Source: Jejuia algarum (lineage in GTDB: Bacteria > Bacteroidota > Bacteroidia > Flavobacteriales > Flavobacteriaceae). Taken from it: a stretch of 64,000 nt of DNA. A program made the translations under genes and the position numbers. Each line of letters opens with the position of its first letter. Within the stretch, counting starts at the first letter, position 1. Location of the stretch: contig CANMAQ010000008.1 of NCBI GenBank assembly GCA_947495775.1, positions 1 to 64,000 on the forward strand, given 5' to 3'. The notes beneath the pieces are model-generated. The model saw only the letters and a program-made list of their open reading frames with translations, had not been told where the DNA came from and did no database searches. This document shows, one piece after another, positions 42,652-51,593 of the stretch.

Positions 42652-43913
42652 CCTTAAACGAGAGAGATAAAAAGCACCTTTGGCACCCCCTAAAACAACA
42701 CCAGTTACAACCTGAAAGTTTAGCGATCGTTAAAGCTAAAGGATGTATCCTTACCGATGAACAGGGTAAGGAATATATCGATGCTATCGCATCTTGGTAC
42801 ACCTGTATGTATGGCCATTGCCACCCTTATATCACAGAACGTGTTTATGCACAAATGCAACAACTCGATCAGGTCATGTTTAGTGATTTTACGCATGAGC
42901 CTGCTGTACAATTATCGGAAGCCCTTGTAAAAATTCTACCCGACAATCAAAATAGAGTGTATTTTAATGATAACGGCTCTACTGCTGTAGAAGCAGGCAT
43001 TAAAATGGCACTGCAATACTATTTTAATAAAGGTGATAAACGGTCTACTTTTATTGCTTTTGAAAATGGGTTTCACGGCGACACCTTTGGGGCCATGAGT
43101 GTCTCTGGGCTATCCGTATATAACGGCCCTTTTGAAGATTTTTTAATAGATGTAAAACGCATTCCCACACCAAACGGCACAAATACTGCTCTTATTTTAG
43201 ATACCCTGAAACATTATGCAGACACTTATAAAATCGCAGGCTTTGTATACGAACCCTTAATTCAAGGTGCTGCTGGCATGAAAACCCACGATGCCCAAGG
43301 CTTAAATGCCATTTTAAATGCCTGTACCTCTAAGGGGATTTTAACTATTGCAGACGAAGTTATGACGGGATTTGGCAAAACGGGCCGTTATTTTGCTTCA
43401 GATTACCTAGAAACAAAGCCTGATATTATCTGTTTGAGCAAGGCCTTAACAGCAGGCCTTATCCCTATGGCAATTACATCGTGTACCGAAACCATTTATG
43501 AAGGGTTTTTAAGCAGCGATGTTGCTAAAGGCTTTTTTCATTGCCACACTTATGCCGCCAATCCTGTAGGATGTGCAGCGGCTATTGCAGGCATTGAATT
43601 GTTAACTTCGGCAGCTATTCAAAATAACATTTCGCGTATTACAAAGGCGCATCAAGACTTTAACACCAAGATTAAAGCACATCCCAAAGTTAAGGAAACC
43701 CGGCACATTGGTGTGATTTTCGCTTTAGACCTCAACACCGTTATGGAACGCTACGGCGACCTACGCGACAAATTGCTGAAATTCTTTATGGATCGTGGTG
43801 TCTTTTTAAGACCTCTAGGCAATACCATTTACATTCAAGTCCCTTATATTATTACAGATGCCGAATTGAAAAAGGTCTATCAAACCATTGAAGAAGCTTT
43901 AGAAATAGTATAA
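42648..43913 (+). CDS. bioA: Adenosylmethionine-8-amino-7-oxononanoate aminotransferase
   Basis: BioA transfers an amino group from SAM to 8-amino-7-oxononanoate. This 421-residue PLP class-III aminotransferase has LWHPLKQH at the N-terminus (substrate recognition in BioA), FNDNGSTAVEAGIKMAL (PLP phosphate site), ENGFHGDTFGAMSVSG, IADEVMTGFGKTG and the Schiff-base lysine in LSKALTAGLIP (K265). It is translationally coupled to bioD by an ATGA overlap. Confidence 0.95.
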   Translation: MTLNERDKKHLWHPLKQHQLQPESLAIVKAKGCILTDEQGKEYIDAIASWYTCMYGHCHPYITERVYAQMQQLDQVMFSDFTHEPAVQLSEALVKILPDNQNRVYFNDNGSTAVEAGIKMALQYYFNKGDKRSTFIAFENGFHGDTFGAMSVSGLSVYNGPFEDFLIDVKRIPTPNGTNTALILDTLKHYADTYKIAGFVYEPLIQGAAGMKTHDAQGLNAILNACTSKGILTIADEVMTGFGKTGRYFASDYLETKPDIICLSKALTAGLIPMAITSCTETIYEGFLSSDVAKGFFHCHTYAANPVGCAAAIAGIELLTSAAIQNNISRITKAHQDFNTKIKAHPKVKETRHIGVIFALDLNTVMERYGDLRDKLLKFFMDRGVFLRPLGNTIYIQVPYIITDAELKKVYQTIEEALEIV

Positions 43914-43934
43914 CTTTGCCCAAAATAAATTGCT

Positions 43935-45089
43935 TTGCAACATCCTATATCCATAACCGCTATCGCTTCTATATCGCCTCTAGGCATGACTTTAGAAGAA
44001 ACGTGGAATAGTTACCTTAACCCTAGGCATCATTTTAATTCAAAGCCTTTTTTAGAGGGAACCGCTTGGGTGGCTCAACTGCAAGATAGCGCTAAAGCAC
44101 GTATTGCAGAACTGCGCGCTTCAGATAACAAATACAAATCTTTAGACGATACTGTCTTATTTGCCATTTATGCCTCTAGGCAGGCCATAAAACAAGCGGG
44201 CTGGAACGCAGCATCTAATTTTGGTATTAATATAGGCTCATCGCGAGGTGCTACAGCCCTCTTTGAAAAATACCATACTTCTTTTTTAAAGCACAATAAA
44301 TCTGAAACCTTAAGCTCTCCAACAACAACTTTAGGCAACATAGCATCTTGGGTGGCTCACGATTTGCAAACGCAAGGTCCAGAATTAAGCCATTCTATAA
44401 CGTGCTCTACGGCTTTGCACAGTGTACTTAATGGTATTGCTTGGATAAACTCGGGCATGTGTGCAACATTTTTAGTGGGTGGTAGTGAAGCCCCTCTAAC
44501 CAATTTCACCATCGCACAAATGCAAGCTCTAAAGGTGTATTCGAAATCTAAAGCGCCTTTTCCATGCCGTGCTTTAGATCTGGAAAAAGATAAAAACACA
44601 ATGGTTTTAGGGGAAGGAGCTGCGATGCTCTGTCTTGAAGCAGGTCTAAAATCCAATGCACTATGTAGCATTACAGGCTTTGGGTATGCAACAGAAATTT
44701 TAAAGCATAACATTTCTATTTCTAGCGATGCCAAATGCTTTCAAAAATCCATGCGAATGGCTTTAAAAAATAGACCTCCAGAAACTATAGATGTTATTGT
44801 AATGCATGCGCCTGGAACAATTAAAGGTGACCTTTCAGAATTTAAAGCCATACAACATCTATTCCCTAAGCAAATGCCTTATCTCACCTCTAACAAATGG
44901 AAAATAGGACATACCTTTGGAGCTTCTGGAGCATTGAGCTTAGAATTTGCTATTTTAATGTTACAGCATCAAAAATGCATTGGCATACCTTATTTAGAAA
45001 CCGCAAACGCACCTAAAACCATTAAACACATTCTCATAAATGCTGTTGGTTTTGGTGGTAATGCCGTATCTATTTTAATCTCGAAATAA
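43935..45089 (+). CDS. Beta-ketoacyl synthase (FabF-like) in the biotin operon
   Basis: The 384-residue thiolase-fold protein starts at TTG 43935 (MQHPISITAIASISPLG), 21 bases after bioA. The FabF catalytic set is complete: Cys157 (SITCSTALHSV), His291 (MHAPGTIKGDLSE) and His326 with Lys321 (SNKWKIGHTFGASGA). It should condense an acyl thioester with malonyl-ACP. It is more divergent than the housekeeping FabF and shorter than FabF proper. Placed right after bioA, it may help make the pimeloyl precursor, because no bioC, bioH, bioG or bioW is in the window. A role in another acyl pathway is possible. Confidence 0.85.
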   Translation: MQHPISITAIASISPLGMTLEETWNSYLNPRHHFNSKPFLEGTAWVAQLQDSAKARIAELRASDNKYKSLDDTVLFAIYASRQAIKQAGWNAASNFGINIGSSRGATALFEKYHTSFLKHNKSETLSSPTTTLGNIASWVAHDLQTQGPELSHSITCSTALHSVLNGIAWINSGMCATFLVGGSEAPLTNFTIAQMQALKVYSKSKAPFPCRALDLEKDKNTMVLGEGAAMLCLEAGLKSNALCSITGFGYATEILKHNISISSDAKCFQKSMRMALKNRPPETIDVIVMHAPGTIKGDLSEFKAIQHLFPKQMPYLTSNKWKIGHTFGASGALSLEFAILMLQHQKCIGIPYLETANAPKTIKHILINAVGFGGNAVSILISK

Positions 45090-45095
45090 AACAAT

Positions 45096-46148
45096 CTATT
45101 GGGCTGCTTTTACCTCGTCTAGTAAAGCGCGCATGTGTTTGTTTTTTAGCATTCCGCCATAAGCCATATCACTTAAAGGAATATGTGGATACGAATTGCA
45201 TTCTACAATGACAGGGCCATCTGTAGTAATTGCAATATCCCAACCTATCAAACGATCAGGAAAGACGCTTAAAGCATGTTTTAAAAGCTCTAAGATGGCT
45301 TCGTAAAAAGGAATTTGAAAATCTTTAAACACCACACCACTATCGGGATGCTTGGTAATGGTAGCACCACCAAACTCCATAAGGTAATGGCCTTCTGCCT
45401 TTAGAGTACCTGTATCCATATGCACCCCTACTGTAAATCCACCAGATGTCGCATTATCTACGTCACTGTTACCTACTCCAAAACGGTAAAATCCACCAAT
45501 AAATTCGACATGCTGTTCTTGAGTGACAATAGTGATGATGCGCAATGTATTCACCGATTTGCTATGAATTTTGTTTATGGCCTCATGTTGCTCTATAAGT
45601 TGTGTGTGTACATAACTGCCTTTAACCATAAGCTTGAAATACGCATCCAGTTTAGCCTCTAAATCCGCTTTAGTCATTTTAAAACACCCTTTACCTCCAT
45701 ACTCAGATGGTGGTCTAAAAAACAGACCCTCAAGGCTATTCGTATCAAAAACAGTATTAAAAAATGCTTTGGCTTCGGCTACCGTTCGTACTTGGGTAAT
45801 TGTGCCATTCCAGAAAAAACTATGCCCAGTATTGTAACTGATTAATTGTGGTGTTTTAAGTTTTGCCTTTTCTGTATAAAACGAAAAAAAAAGTTTATGT
45901 TCTATAATGGCATTCAGGCTTTTAATGTGTAGCAACCTACTCGAATTAAGCGCTTTCATCTCACCAAAACTGTGGTAATCCAAATAATTTTCTACAGACT
46001 TACGGTATAAAAACTTAAAATAATAAAAAGGCAGTTCTCGCTTCGTATAGGTAAGTATAATCAGTTCCTTAAACATTTTAAGCCAGCCCTTCTTATTAGG
46101 GTCTTTAAAAAATACTTTTAGGCGTCCAATGTTATTAAATCTTCTCAT
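45096..46148 (-). CDS. ATP-grasp protein of the sugar-transfer-associated type
   Basis: The 350-residue protein has an ATP-grasp fold: LFFRPPSEYGGKGCFKM (nucleotide-binding glycine loop, about 142-158), HTQLIEQHEAINKIHSKSVNTLRII (cited in part, about 188-212), and the metal-binding end GWDIAITTDGPVIVECNSYPHI (E and N, about 302-323). This matches the 'sugar-transfer associated ATP-grasp' family, often found near capsule and glycan genes. Such enzymes join a carboxylate to an amine or thiol, but the substrates are unknown. It faces the opposite way, with its end 6 bases from the ketosynthase's stop, and separates bioB from the rest of the biotin genes. Confidence 0.82.
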   Translation of the reverse strand: MRRFNNIGRLKVFFKDPNKKGWLKMFKELIILTYTKRELPFYYFKFLYRKSVENYLDYHSFGEMKALNSSRLLHIKSLNAIIEHKLFFSFYTEKAKLKTPQLISYNTGHSFFWNGTITQVRTVAEAKAFFNTVFDTNSLEGLFFRPPSEYGGKGCFKMTKADLEAKLDAYFKLMVKGSYVHTQLIEQHEAINKIHSKSVNTLRIITIVTQEQHVEFIGGFYRFGVGNSDVDNATSGGFTVGVHMDTGTLKAEGHYLMEFGGATITKHPDSGVVFKDFQIPFYEAILELLKHALSVFPDRLIGWDIAITTDGPVIVECNSYPHIPLSDMAYGGMLKNKHMRALLDEVKAAQ

Positions 46149-46343
46149 ACGACTTTTAGCTACTAGCGGTTTATGCTTTAACTTTAGTTGAATTACAAAC
46201 GGAAAAATAAGATAATCTAGAACACTTTTATAAAAATTACAGCAATTATTTCTAAAAGGGATTTAACATCTCTGTAAACATTACTCTAAAAGCCTCCTTT
46301 TTTCAAATGTATTTTTCTACTTTTACACCCTATATTAGAGACT

Positions 46344-47438
46344 ATGAGCGCGATTAAACATAACTGGACGACCCAAGAAATTCTAGATATTTATAACAAA
46401 CCTTTAATGGAGTTACTCTATGATGCTGCAACGGCACACCGTTTACATCATGACCCTAATACGGTACAGGTTTCTACATTATTGTCTATAAAAACGGGGG
46501 GCTGTCCTGAAGACTGTGGGTATTGTCCACAAGCGGCACGTTACCACACCGATGTTAAAGGGAATGACCTCATGAGCGTACAACAGGTGAAAGCCCAGGC
46601 ACTGCGTGCAAAATCTAGCGGAAGCTCTCGAGTATGTATGGGAGCTGCTTGGCGTAATGTGAAAGATGGTGAAGAATTCGATCAGGTTTTAGAAATGGTA
46701 CGTACCATCAACAAACTTGATATGGAGGTGTGTTGTACCCTGGGTATGATTACTGAAAATCAAGCCAAGCGTTTGGCAGAAGCTGGACTCTATGCGTACA
46801 ATCATAACTTAGACTCTTCTGAAGATTATTATAAAGAAGTTATTTCTACACGTGGTTTTGAAGACCGCTTAGAAACCATCGACAACGTACGCAAAACAAA
46901 TGTAACCGTTTGTTCTGGTGGTATTATTGGTATGGGTGAAAAGGTAGAAGATCGTGCAGGTATGCTTGTCGCACTTTCTACTTTAAATCCGCAACCTGAA
47001 TCTGTCCCTATCAATGCACTTGTTGCTGTAGACGGTACTCCATTAGAAGATCAAGAACCTGTATCTATATGGGACATGGTACGTATGGTCGCTACCACTA
47101 GAATAATCATGCCAGAAACGCAAGTGCGTTTAAGCGCTGGGCGTACGCAAATGACCAGAGAAGGACAAGCCATGTGTTTCTTTGCTGGTGCAAATTCTAT
47201 TTTTGCAGGCGATAAGCTCCTTACAACGCCTAATCCTGATGTGAATGAGGATATGGAAATGTTTAAATTATTAGGCTTAAATCCACAAAAGCCTTTTATT
47301 AAAAAAATGCAACCTGAAACCGTAGAAGCAAAAGATTCTGAATATCAAGATTTAGGTGAAAAACCTAAATGGACACGCCCAGAACATACTATAACACGTA
47401 ATGAAAAGGCAAAAAGCAAAGCTAAACTGTCTAAATAA
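46344..47438 (+). CDS. bioB: Biotin synthase
   Basis: This radical SAM enzyme inserts sulfur into dethiobiotin. The 364-residue protein shows the [4Fe-4S] motif CPEDCGYCPQ (Cys54, Cys58, Cys61) after SIKTGG, MGAAWRNVKDGEEF, YNHNLDSSEDYY, CSGGIIGMGE and the end region AGRTQMTREGQAMCFFAGANSIF, which includes the Arg and Cys that bind the [2Fe-2S] cluster. A Lys-rich tail extends beyond the core. It is separated from bioA and the ketosynthase by the reversed ATP-grasp gene, so it must have its own promoter in 46149-46343. I could not identify one with a good consensus. Confidence 0.97.
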   Translation: MSAIKHNWTTQEILDIYNKPLMELLYDAATAHRLHHDPNTVQVSTLLSIKTGGCPEDCGYCPQAARYHTDVKGNDLMSVQQVKAQALRAKSSGSSRVCMGAAWRNVKDGEEFDQVLEMVRTINKLDMEVCCTLGMITENQAKRLAEAGLYAYNHNLDSSEDYYKEVISTRGFEDRLETIDNVRKTNVTVCSGGIIGMGEKVEDRAGMLVALSTLNPQPESVPINALVAVDGTPLEDQEPVSIWDMVRMVATTRIIMPETQVRLSAGRTQMTREGQAMCFFAGANSIFAGDKLLTTPNPDVNEDMEMFKLLGLNPQKPFIKKMQPETVEAKDSEYQDLGEKPKWTRPEHTITRNEKAKSKAKLSK

Positions 47439-47506
47439 GGGATCGCATTTATACCAGCTTTTAAAACTTATAATATCTTTACACTCTAAATTAAAACACT
47501 AAAATA

Positions 47507-48022
47507 ATGCAAAAATTAGTTCTACTACTAACACTACTGGGTGTTACATTAGGCCATGCACAAGCCTACTCAGGAAAAAATGACAATAAATTTCAAGTAG
47601 GTCTTAACGCTCAAGAAAATGGTACTGGAATCAATGTAAGTTACGACTATGGTTTAGGCGAAAACATTTCTGTTGGTATCTCTTCTACCTACCTTTTAGG
47701 TGTTGATGATGCCTTAAAAAATAATGCATTCGATGATCTTAATGCTGATTTCGATAATCGAATAGATATACGATTCCGTTTTAACGCTAATTTAGGGAAT
47801 GTTATTAATGTGAGTGATAGCTTTGATTTATACCCAGGGCTGAGCTTAGGGCTTAAAAACTTTGGAGGTCATTTAGGAGCACGCTATTTCTTTACCGATG
47901 GTTTTGGTGTTTATACAGAACTTAATGTCCCTTTTGCGAAATATAAATCAGATCGCCTTCTGCCTCCTGAGGAACTGCACAATCAATTTACAATACACTT
48001 AGGCGCTAGTTTTAACTTATAA
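47507..48022 (+). CDS. Small outer-membrane protein, probably DUF6646 family
   Basis: The 171-residue protein has a signal peptide (about 1-19, ending GHAQ) and then beta strands with aromatic/glycine alternation (NKFQVGLNAQENGTGINVSYDYGL in part, ISVGISSTYLLG, FDLYPGLSLGLKN, HLGARYFFTDGFGVYTELN), ending FTIHLGASFNL. It should form a small eight-strand outer-membrane barrel. The family name rests on recall and is not certain. It follows bioB by 68 bases and ends before a bidirectional terminator. Confidence 0.65.
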   Translation: MQKLVLLLTLLGVTLGHAQAYSGKNDNKFQVGLNAQENGTGINVSYDYGLGENISVGISSTYLLGVDDALKNNAFDDLNADFDNRIDIRFRFNANLGNVINVSDSFDLYPGLSLGLKNFGGHLGARYFFTDGFGVYTELNVPFAKYKSDRLLPPEELHNQFTIHLGASFNL

Positions 48023-48041
48023 TTTAGCAGCCTAAAGCAAT

Positions 48042-48083
48042 AAAAAACGGGACTACAACATAAAAATTATAGTCCCGTTTTTT
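48042..48083. terminator. Bidirectional terminator between the small OMP gene and recX
   Basis: A 14-bp stem (48042-48055 with 48070-48083; AAAAAACGGGACTA/TAGTCCCGTTTTTT) encloses a 14-base loop. T runs occur in both reading directions. It serves the plus-strand gene ending at 48022 and the minus-strand recX ending at 48108. Confidence 0.85.
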
Positions 48084-48107
48084 TATATTTTTAAAAACAA
48101 AATAGGC

Positions 48108-48578
48108 TTAAAATAGCATATTGGCTTTATCATAAACCAAATGCGATTCCCACCCCCTGTACAACAAGTAATCTATTAATTTTTTTTTGTTTTTGTACAC
48201 ATTAGATCCTTGTATAGAATCTGCTTTTTTTTCAGCTAACGTGTTAAAAATATCGAGATATTCATCGGTATCTATTTTAGACAAGGCCATTTTAATGGTT
48301 GTCTTATGAATTTCTTTGCGTTGCAACTCCATGGTTAAGCGACGACGGCCCCATTTTTTGATTCTCAATTTCCCCCTCACATAGGCTTCTGCAAATCGGG
48401 CTTCGTTTAGAAAATTTTCAGTTAGGAGGTGCACCATAATCACATCTATGGCCTCTGGTATCATATGCCAAGTTTTTAACTTTTCGCGCACCTCTTTATG
48501 GCAGCGTTCTTGATACGCACAGTAATGCTCTGCTTTTTTAATAGCGTCCTCTAATGTGTAGGTTTTTCTGGTTTGCAT
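48108..48578 (-). CDS. recX: Regulatory protein RecX
   Basis: RecX inhibits RecA filament growth and activity. The 156-residue protein shows the three-helix repeats of the family: ALEDAIKKAEHYCAYQERCHKEV-like (cited in part), KLKTWHMIPEAIDVIMVHLL, FLNEARFAEAYVRGKLRIKKWGRRRLTMELQ (cited in part) and a C-terminal repeat with DYLLYRGWES. There is no recA nearby. The ATG at 48576-48578 lies 7 bases after a -7 element (48586-48593). Confidence 0.88.
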   Translation of the reverse strand: MQTRKTYTLEDAIKKAEHYCAYQERCHKEVREKLKTWHMIPEAIDVIMVHLLTENFLNEARFAEAYVRGKLRIKKWGRRRLTMELQRKEIHKTTIKMALSKIDTDEYLDIFNTLAEKKADSIQGSNVYKNKKKLIDYLLYRGWESHLVYDKANMLF

Positions 48579-48585
48579 GTAACGT

Positions 48586-48614
48586 CAAAAATAATTAGAA
48601 AAACCCAAATGCAA
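48586..48614 (-). promoter_or_regulatory. Promoter of recX
   Basis: On the minus strand TTG (48612-48614) is separated by 18 bases from TATTTTTG (48586-48593). The ATG begins 7 bases later, so the 5' UTR is very short or absent. Confidence 0.6.
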
Positions 48615-48736
48615 GTGCCAATAGCACTTCTAATTTAAGCGTGTGCTAAAACGCTATTTCCAAACAGCAGCATTCTATGTTTCTATGTATTATAGCGTTA
48701 AAAGACGTATTGGCACCGTTTTAAAACATATTTAAT

Positions 48737-48744
48737 TATATTTG
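48737..48744 (+). promoter_or_regulatory. -7 element upstream of T9SS cargo paralog 1
   Basis: TATATTTG matches TAnnTTTG, 53 bases before the ATG at 48798. The nearest TTG (48710-48712) is 24 bases away, longer than ideal. Confidence 0.4.
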
Positions 48745-48797
48745 TAGTTATTGATTTACATTTAACTCAAAGTATTCTAAATATTATTGTGTTCACT

Positions 48798-51116
48798 ATG
48801 GTTTCTTACTTACGTTTTTCGCTTTTGGCTTTCTTTACAATAACACTAACTTCCAACGCCCAAATTGCGGCATGGGACACAGACGGGAATACAGGAGATG
48901 AAGCCACTCTAAGCGCAACAACATTAGGGGCCAATGTAGCAAGTGCGACCTTAAGTAGAGATGCTGGATTAGTTGCCGAAGCCCTACCTAACACTTTTGG
49001 GTCTTCTTCGTTTGTTAGCACTACAGGAGGGCCAGGATTATCAGATGCTAATAGTCAAGGTAAAATAATACGTGTTAGAATTGAAATTGAATGTGGTCAC
49101 CAAGCTTCGTTTAGCACATTAGACGTTAATTTTTTGAGAGATGCGGATGGCCCTTTTCGTTTTAGATGGTTTTTCAGTTTATCAGGAGGCATGGGTGGCG
49201 GTGTTATTGGGGGATTTAACTTCACTTACAACGGCACAGAAGTCAATGGTTTAGCACAAACACAAATCGACTTATCTGGAATAGCCGCTTTACAAAATGT
49301 TCCAGCAGGTACCGTTATAAATTTTACATTAAGAGCCTTAGAAGCCACGACAGATGCAGGACTTTTAGGTATAGGACGACTTGCGGGTGATGATTTAAGT
49401 ATTGGTGGTACGATTACCCCCCTCATCACCACATGGGATGGAACAGCATGGAGCAATGGCGACCCCGATATCAATAGAGATGTCATCGTAGACGATGATT
49501 TTACAGTTACCAGTGGTAGCGATTTTGGAGCTTGCGCATTAACTGTAAACGCAGGAGCCACCTTAACGGTTAACGACGGAGCCATAGCTGAAGTTGAAAA
49601 CGAAACTGTAATTGCTGGTAATCTCGTCGTAGAAAATCAGGGTAACTTTATTCAAAACGATAATACAACAGGAACATTTAGCCTTAGTGGTGCTGGTATG
49701 GCAACTCTAAACAAAACAACGCCAGTAAAAAACGATTGGTTTTTTTACAATTATTGGAGTTCTCCTGTCACTGGAGCAACTATTGGTAACGTGTTTCCCG
49801 ATGTTGATGCAGACAGACGTTTCTTTTTTAATGCCTCGAATTACGAAGACACCGATGGCGACTCTATAGATGATGATGGTAATGATTGGCAATTTGCCTT
49901 AGGCGGAGACACCATGACTCCTGGTGTAGGCTATGCAGCTACAGCCGATAGAATGTTAAGCTACCCTACCGCTGTGAATGTAAATTTTCAAGGCCAATTT
50001 AATGCTGGCAACATAACCACTCCTGTTGTATTTAATGCTGCAAATACTAATGAAAGTTGGAATCTAATAGGCAACCCCTACCCTGGCGCCTTAGATGCCA
50101 ATAATTTTATAAATGGAAACTCAGGAATTATTGGAGCCTCTTTATACTACTGGTCCCAAGCACGTCCTGCAGAAGCTTCCAACCCAGGAAATGATGCCTC
50201 TAATTTCAATCAAGGCGATTATGCCGTCTTTACCTCAGGTTCTGGTGGTACTGCTGGTGGTGCGGGTGTAGCTCCCGCTCGTTTTATTCCTTCTGGCCAA
50301 GGCTTTTTTGTTGCCGCTTTAACCAGTGGAGTTGTAACGTTTACTAATACTATGCGCTCTACAAACACGACAAGTAATAATCTATTCTTTAAAACTACGC
50401 ACACTAAGAAAGAGAACCCAGCCAATAAATTGTGGTTAAATTTAACGACTACCAATGGCGTTTTTAGTCAAATTCTAGTAAGTTATGTCGATGGTGCCAC
50501 TGCTAACAACGATGGCCTGGCTTACGATGCGCCTCGATTTAGCAACCCAAACACAGCAACGTCGTTATACACGATGATTAATGAAAATGATAGAAATTAT
50601 GCCATTCAAGGTAAAAGTCCAGAAGACCTTACTACAAATGAGGTTATACAAGTTGGTTTTAATACCGTTTTTAATACGACTGTTAACTACACCTTATCTA
50701 TAGACCACTTAGAAGGCGATTTTTTAAGTACGCATCCCATTTTTGTTAGAGACACACAGCTTGACATTGTACATAACCTTTCCAATCAAGATTACGTGTT
50801 TACATCAGAATCGGGCGATTTTAAAAGCCGTTTTCAAATCGTATTTAACGAAAACACATTTTCTACTCCAGATTTAAATACGCCCAATGCCATCGCTATT
50901 GTTCAAATAGATGCTTCTAATTTTAAATTTTCAACAACAACTTCTAATTTCAAATCAATTGTGCTTTACGATCTATTAGGAAAAGAAATTGCGCAATACA
51001 CTCCTAATGCAGCAACACTAAGCACAAAACTTAACGCACTAAATACTAGTATTTATATTGCTAAAATTGAATTAGAAAATGGGTATACACTCTCTAAAAA
51101 AATGATTCTGAGATAA
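48798..51116 (+). CDS. T9SS cargo protein, tandem paralog 1
   Basis: The 772-residue protein is translated from the ATG at 48798 (a GTG lies 9 bases upstream). It has a signal peptide (about 1-21, ending SNAQ). The N-terminal domain (IAAWDTDGNTGDEATLSAT onward) matches paralog 3 but not paralog 2. The shared middle part begins with TWDGTAWSNGDP (about 213) and has KNDWFFYNYWSSPV, a calcium-loop-like DTDGDSIDDDGNDW, NESWNLIGNPYPGALD and FIPSGQGFFVAAL. The C-terminus (FKSIVLYDLLGKEIAQY to LSKKMILR) is a T9SS type A sorting domain. Substrate or adhesion partner unknown. Confidence 0.85.
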   Translation: MVSYLRFSLLAFFTITLTSNAQIAAWDTDGNTGDEATLSATTLGANVASATLSRDAGLVAEALPNTFGSSSFVSTTGGPGLSDANSQGKIIRVRIEIECGHQASFSTLDVNFLRDADGPFRFRWFFSLSGGMGGGVIGGFNFTYNGTEVNGLAQTQIDLSGIAALQNVPAGTVINFTLRALEATTDAGLLGIGRLAGDDLSIGGTITPLITTWDGTAWSNGDPDINRDVIVDDDFTVTSGSDFGACALTVNAGATLTVNDGAIAEVENETVIAGNLVVENQGNFIQNDNTTGTFSLSGAGMATLNKTTPVKNDWFFYNYWSSPVTGATIGNVFPDVDADRRFFFNASNYEDTDGDSIDDDGNDWQFALGGDTMTPGVGYAATADRMLSYPTAVNVNFQGQFNAGNITTPVVFNAANTNESWNLIGNPYPGALDANNFINGNSGIIGASLYYWSQARPAEASNPGNDASNFNQGDYAVFTSGSGGTAGGAGVAPARFIPSGQGFFVAALTSGVVTFTNTMRSTNTTSNNLFFKTTHTKKENPANKLWLNLTTTNGVFSQILVSYVDGATANNDGLAYDAPRFSNPNTATSLYTMINENDRNYAIQGKSPEDLTTNEVIQVGFNTVFNTTVNYTLSIDHLEGDFLSTHPIFVRDTQLDIVHNLSNQDYVFTSESGDFKSRFQIVFNENTFSTPDLNTPNAIAIVQIDASNFKFSTTTSNFKSIVLYDLLGKEIAQYTPNAATLSTKLNALNTSIYIAKIELENGYTLSKKMILR

Positions 51117-51593
51117 CTAACATACCTTATGTTGTAGTTAACATAGAATAATCTTTATAAAAAGCACTTTTTTTTAAATAAAAAATGCATTATTCGTAAC
51201 GATCGTCTTTACGTTTATACAAAATTGAGAATTTCGACGTACGGTTCCTTATTTATTTCTTCTAAAACCAGATTAACTGTAATTTTGTTGGCGTCTTTTA
51301 ACTTTAATTTAAAGGTAATCGATAGCGCTCTCAAGCTTTATTATGGTTTATCATGAACTTGTAATTTAGCAAAACGAATCGCATTTTAGCAATTCTCCTA
51401 CAAGAGACCTCGCTATTATAACAACGATTGCGTTACAATTTCACTTAAAAGTTTGAAAAATAGCTTTTTGGTATAATTTTTGATAAATACTTTCGAGCTC
51501 AAATTTTTTAAGTAGTTTTGACTTAACACGTGTTTTGGCTTGTATTACGAAAAAAAAGAAAAATACCTACATGTTCCCTCAAAAAAAAATACT
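51117..51593 (+). other. Intergenic region between cargo paralogs 1 and 2
   Basis: These 477 bases are AT-rich with no coding frame. A hairpin at 51114-51140 includes the stop codon of paralog 1 (TAACTA-ACATA-CCT-TATGT-TG-TAGTTA, with a two-base bulge) but has no T run. A -7-like TAGTTTTG occurs at 51513-51520, 73 bases before the next ATG. Unlike the gap after paralogs 2 and 3, there is no short gene with the GYIWGPL motif. Confidence 0.5.

Noticed and set aside
46149..46343. BirA-type operator upstream of bioB
   Set aside because: Only one half-site-like TGTAAAC is present, without the matching second half.
51540..51593. Extended start of cargo paralog 2 at a TTG
   Set aside because: The signal peptide begins at the ATG 51594, and the added N-terminus is Lys/Tyr-rich and unlike paralogs 1 and 3.
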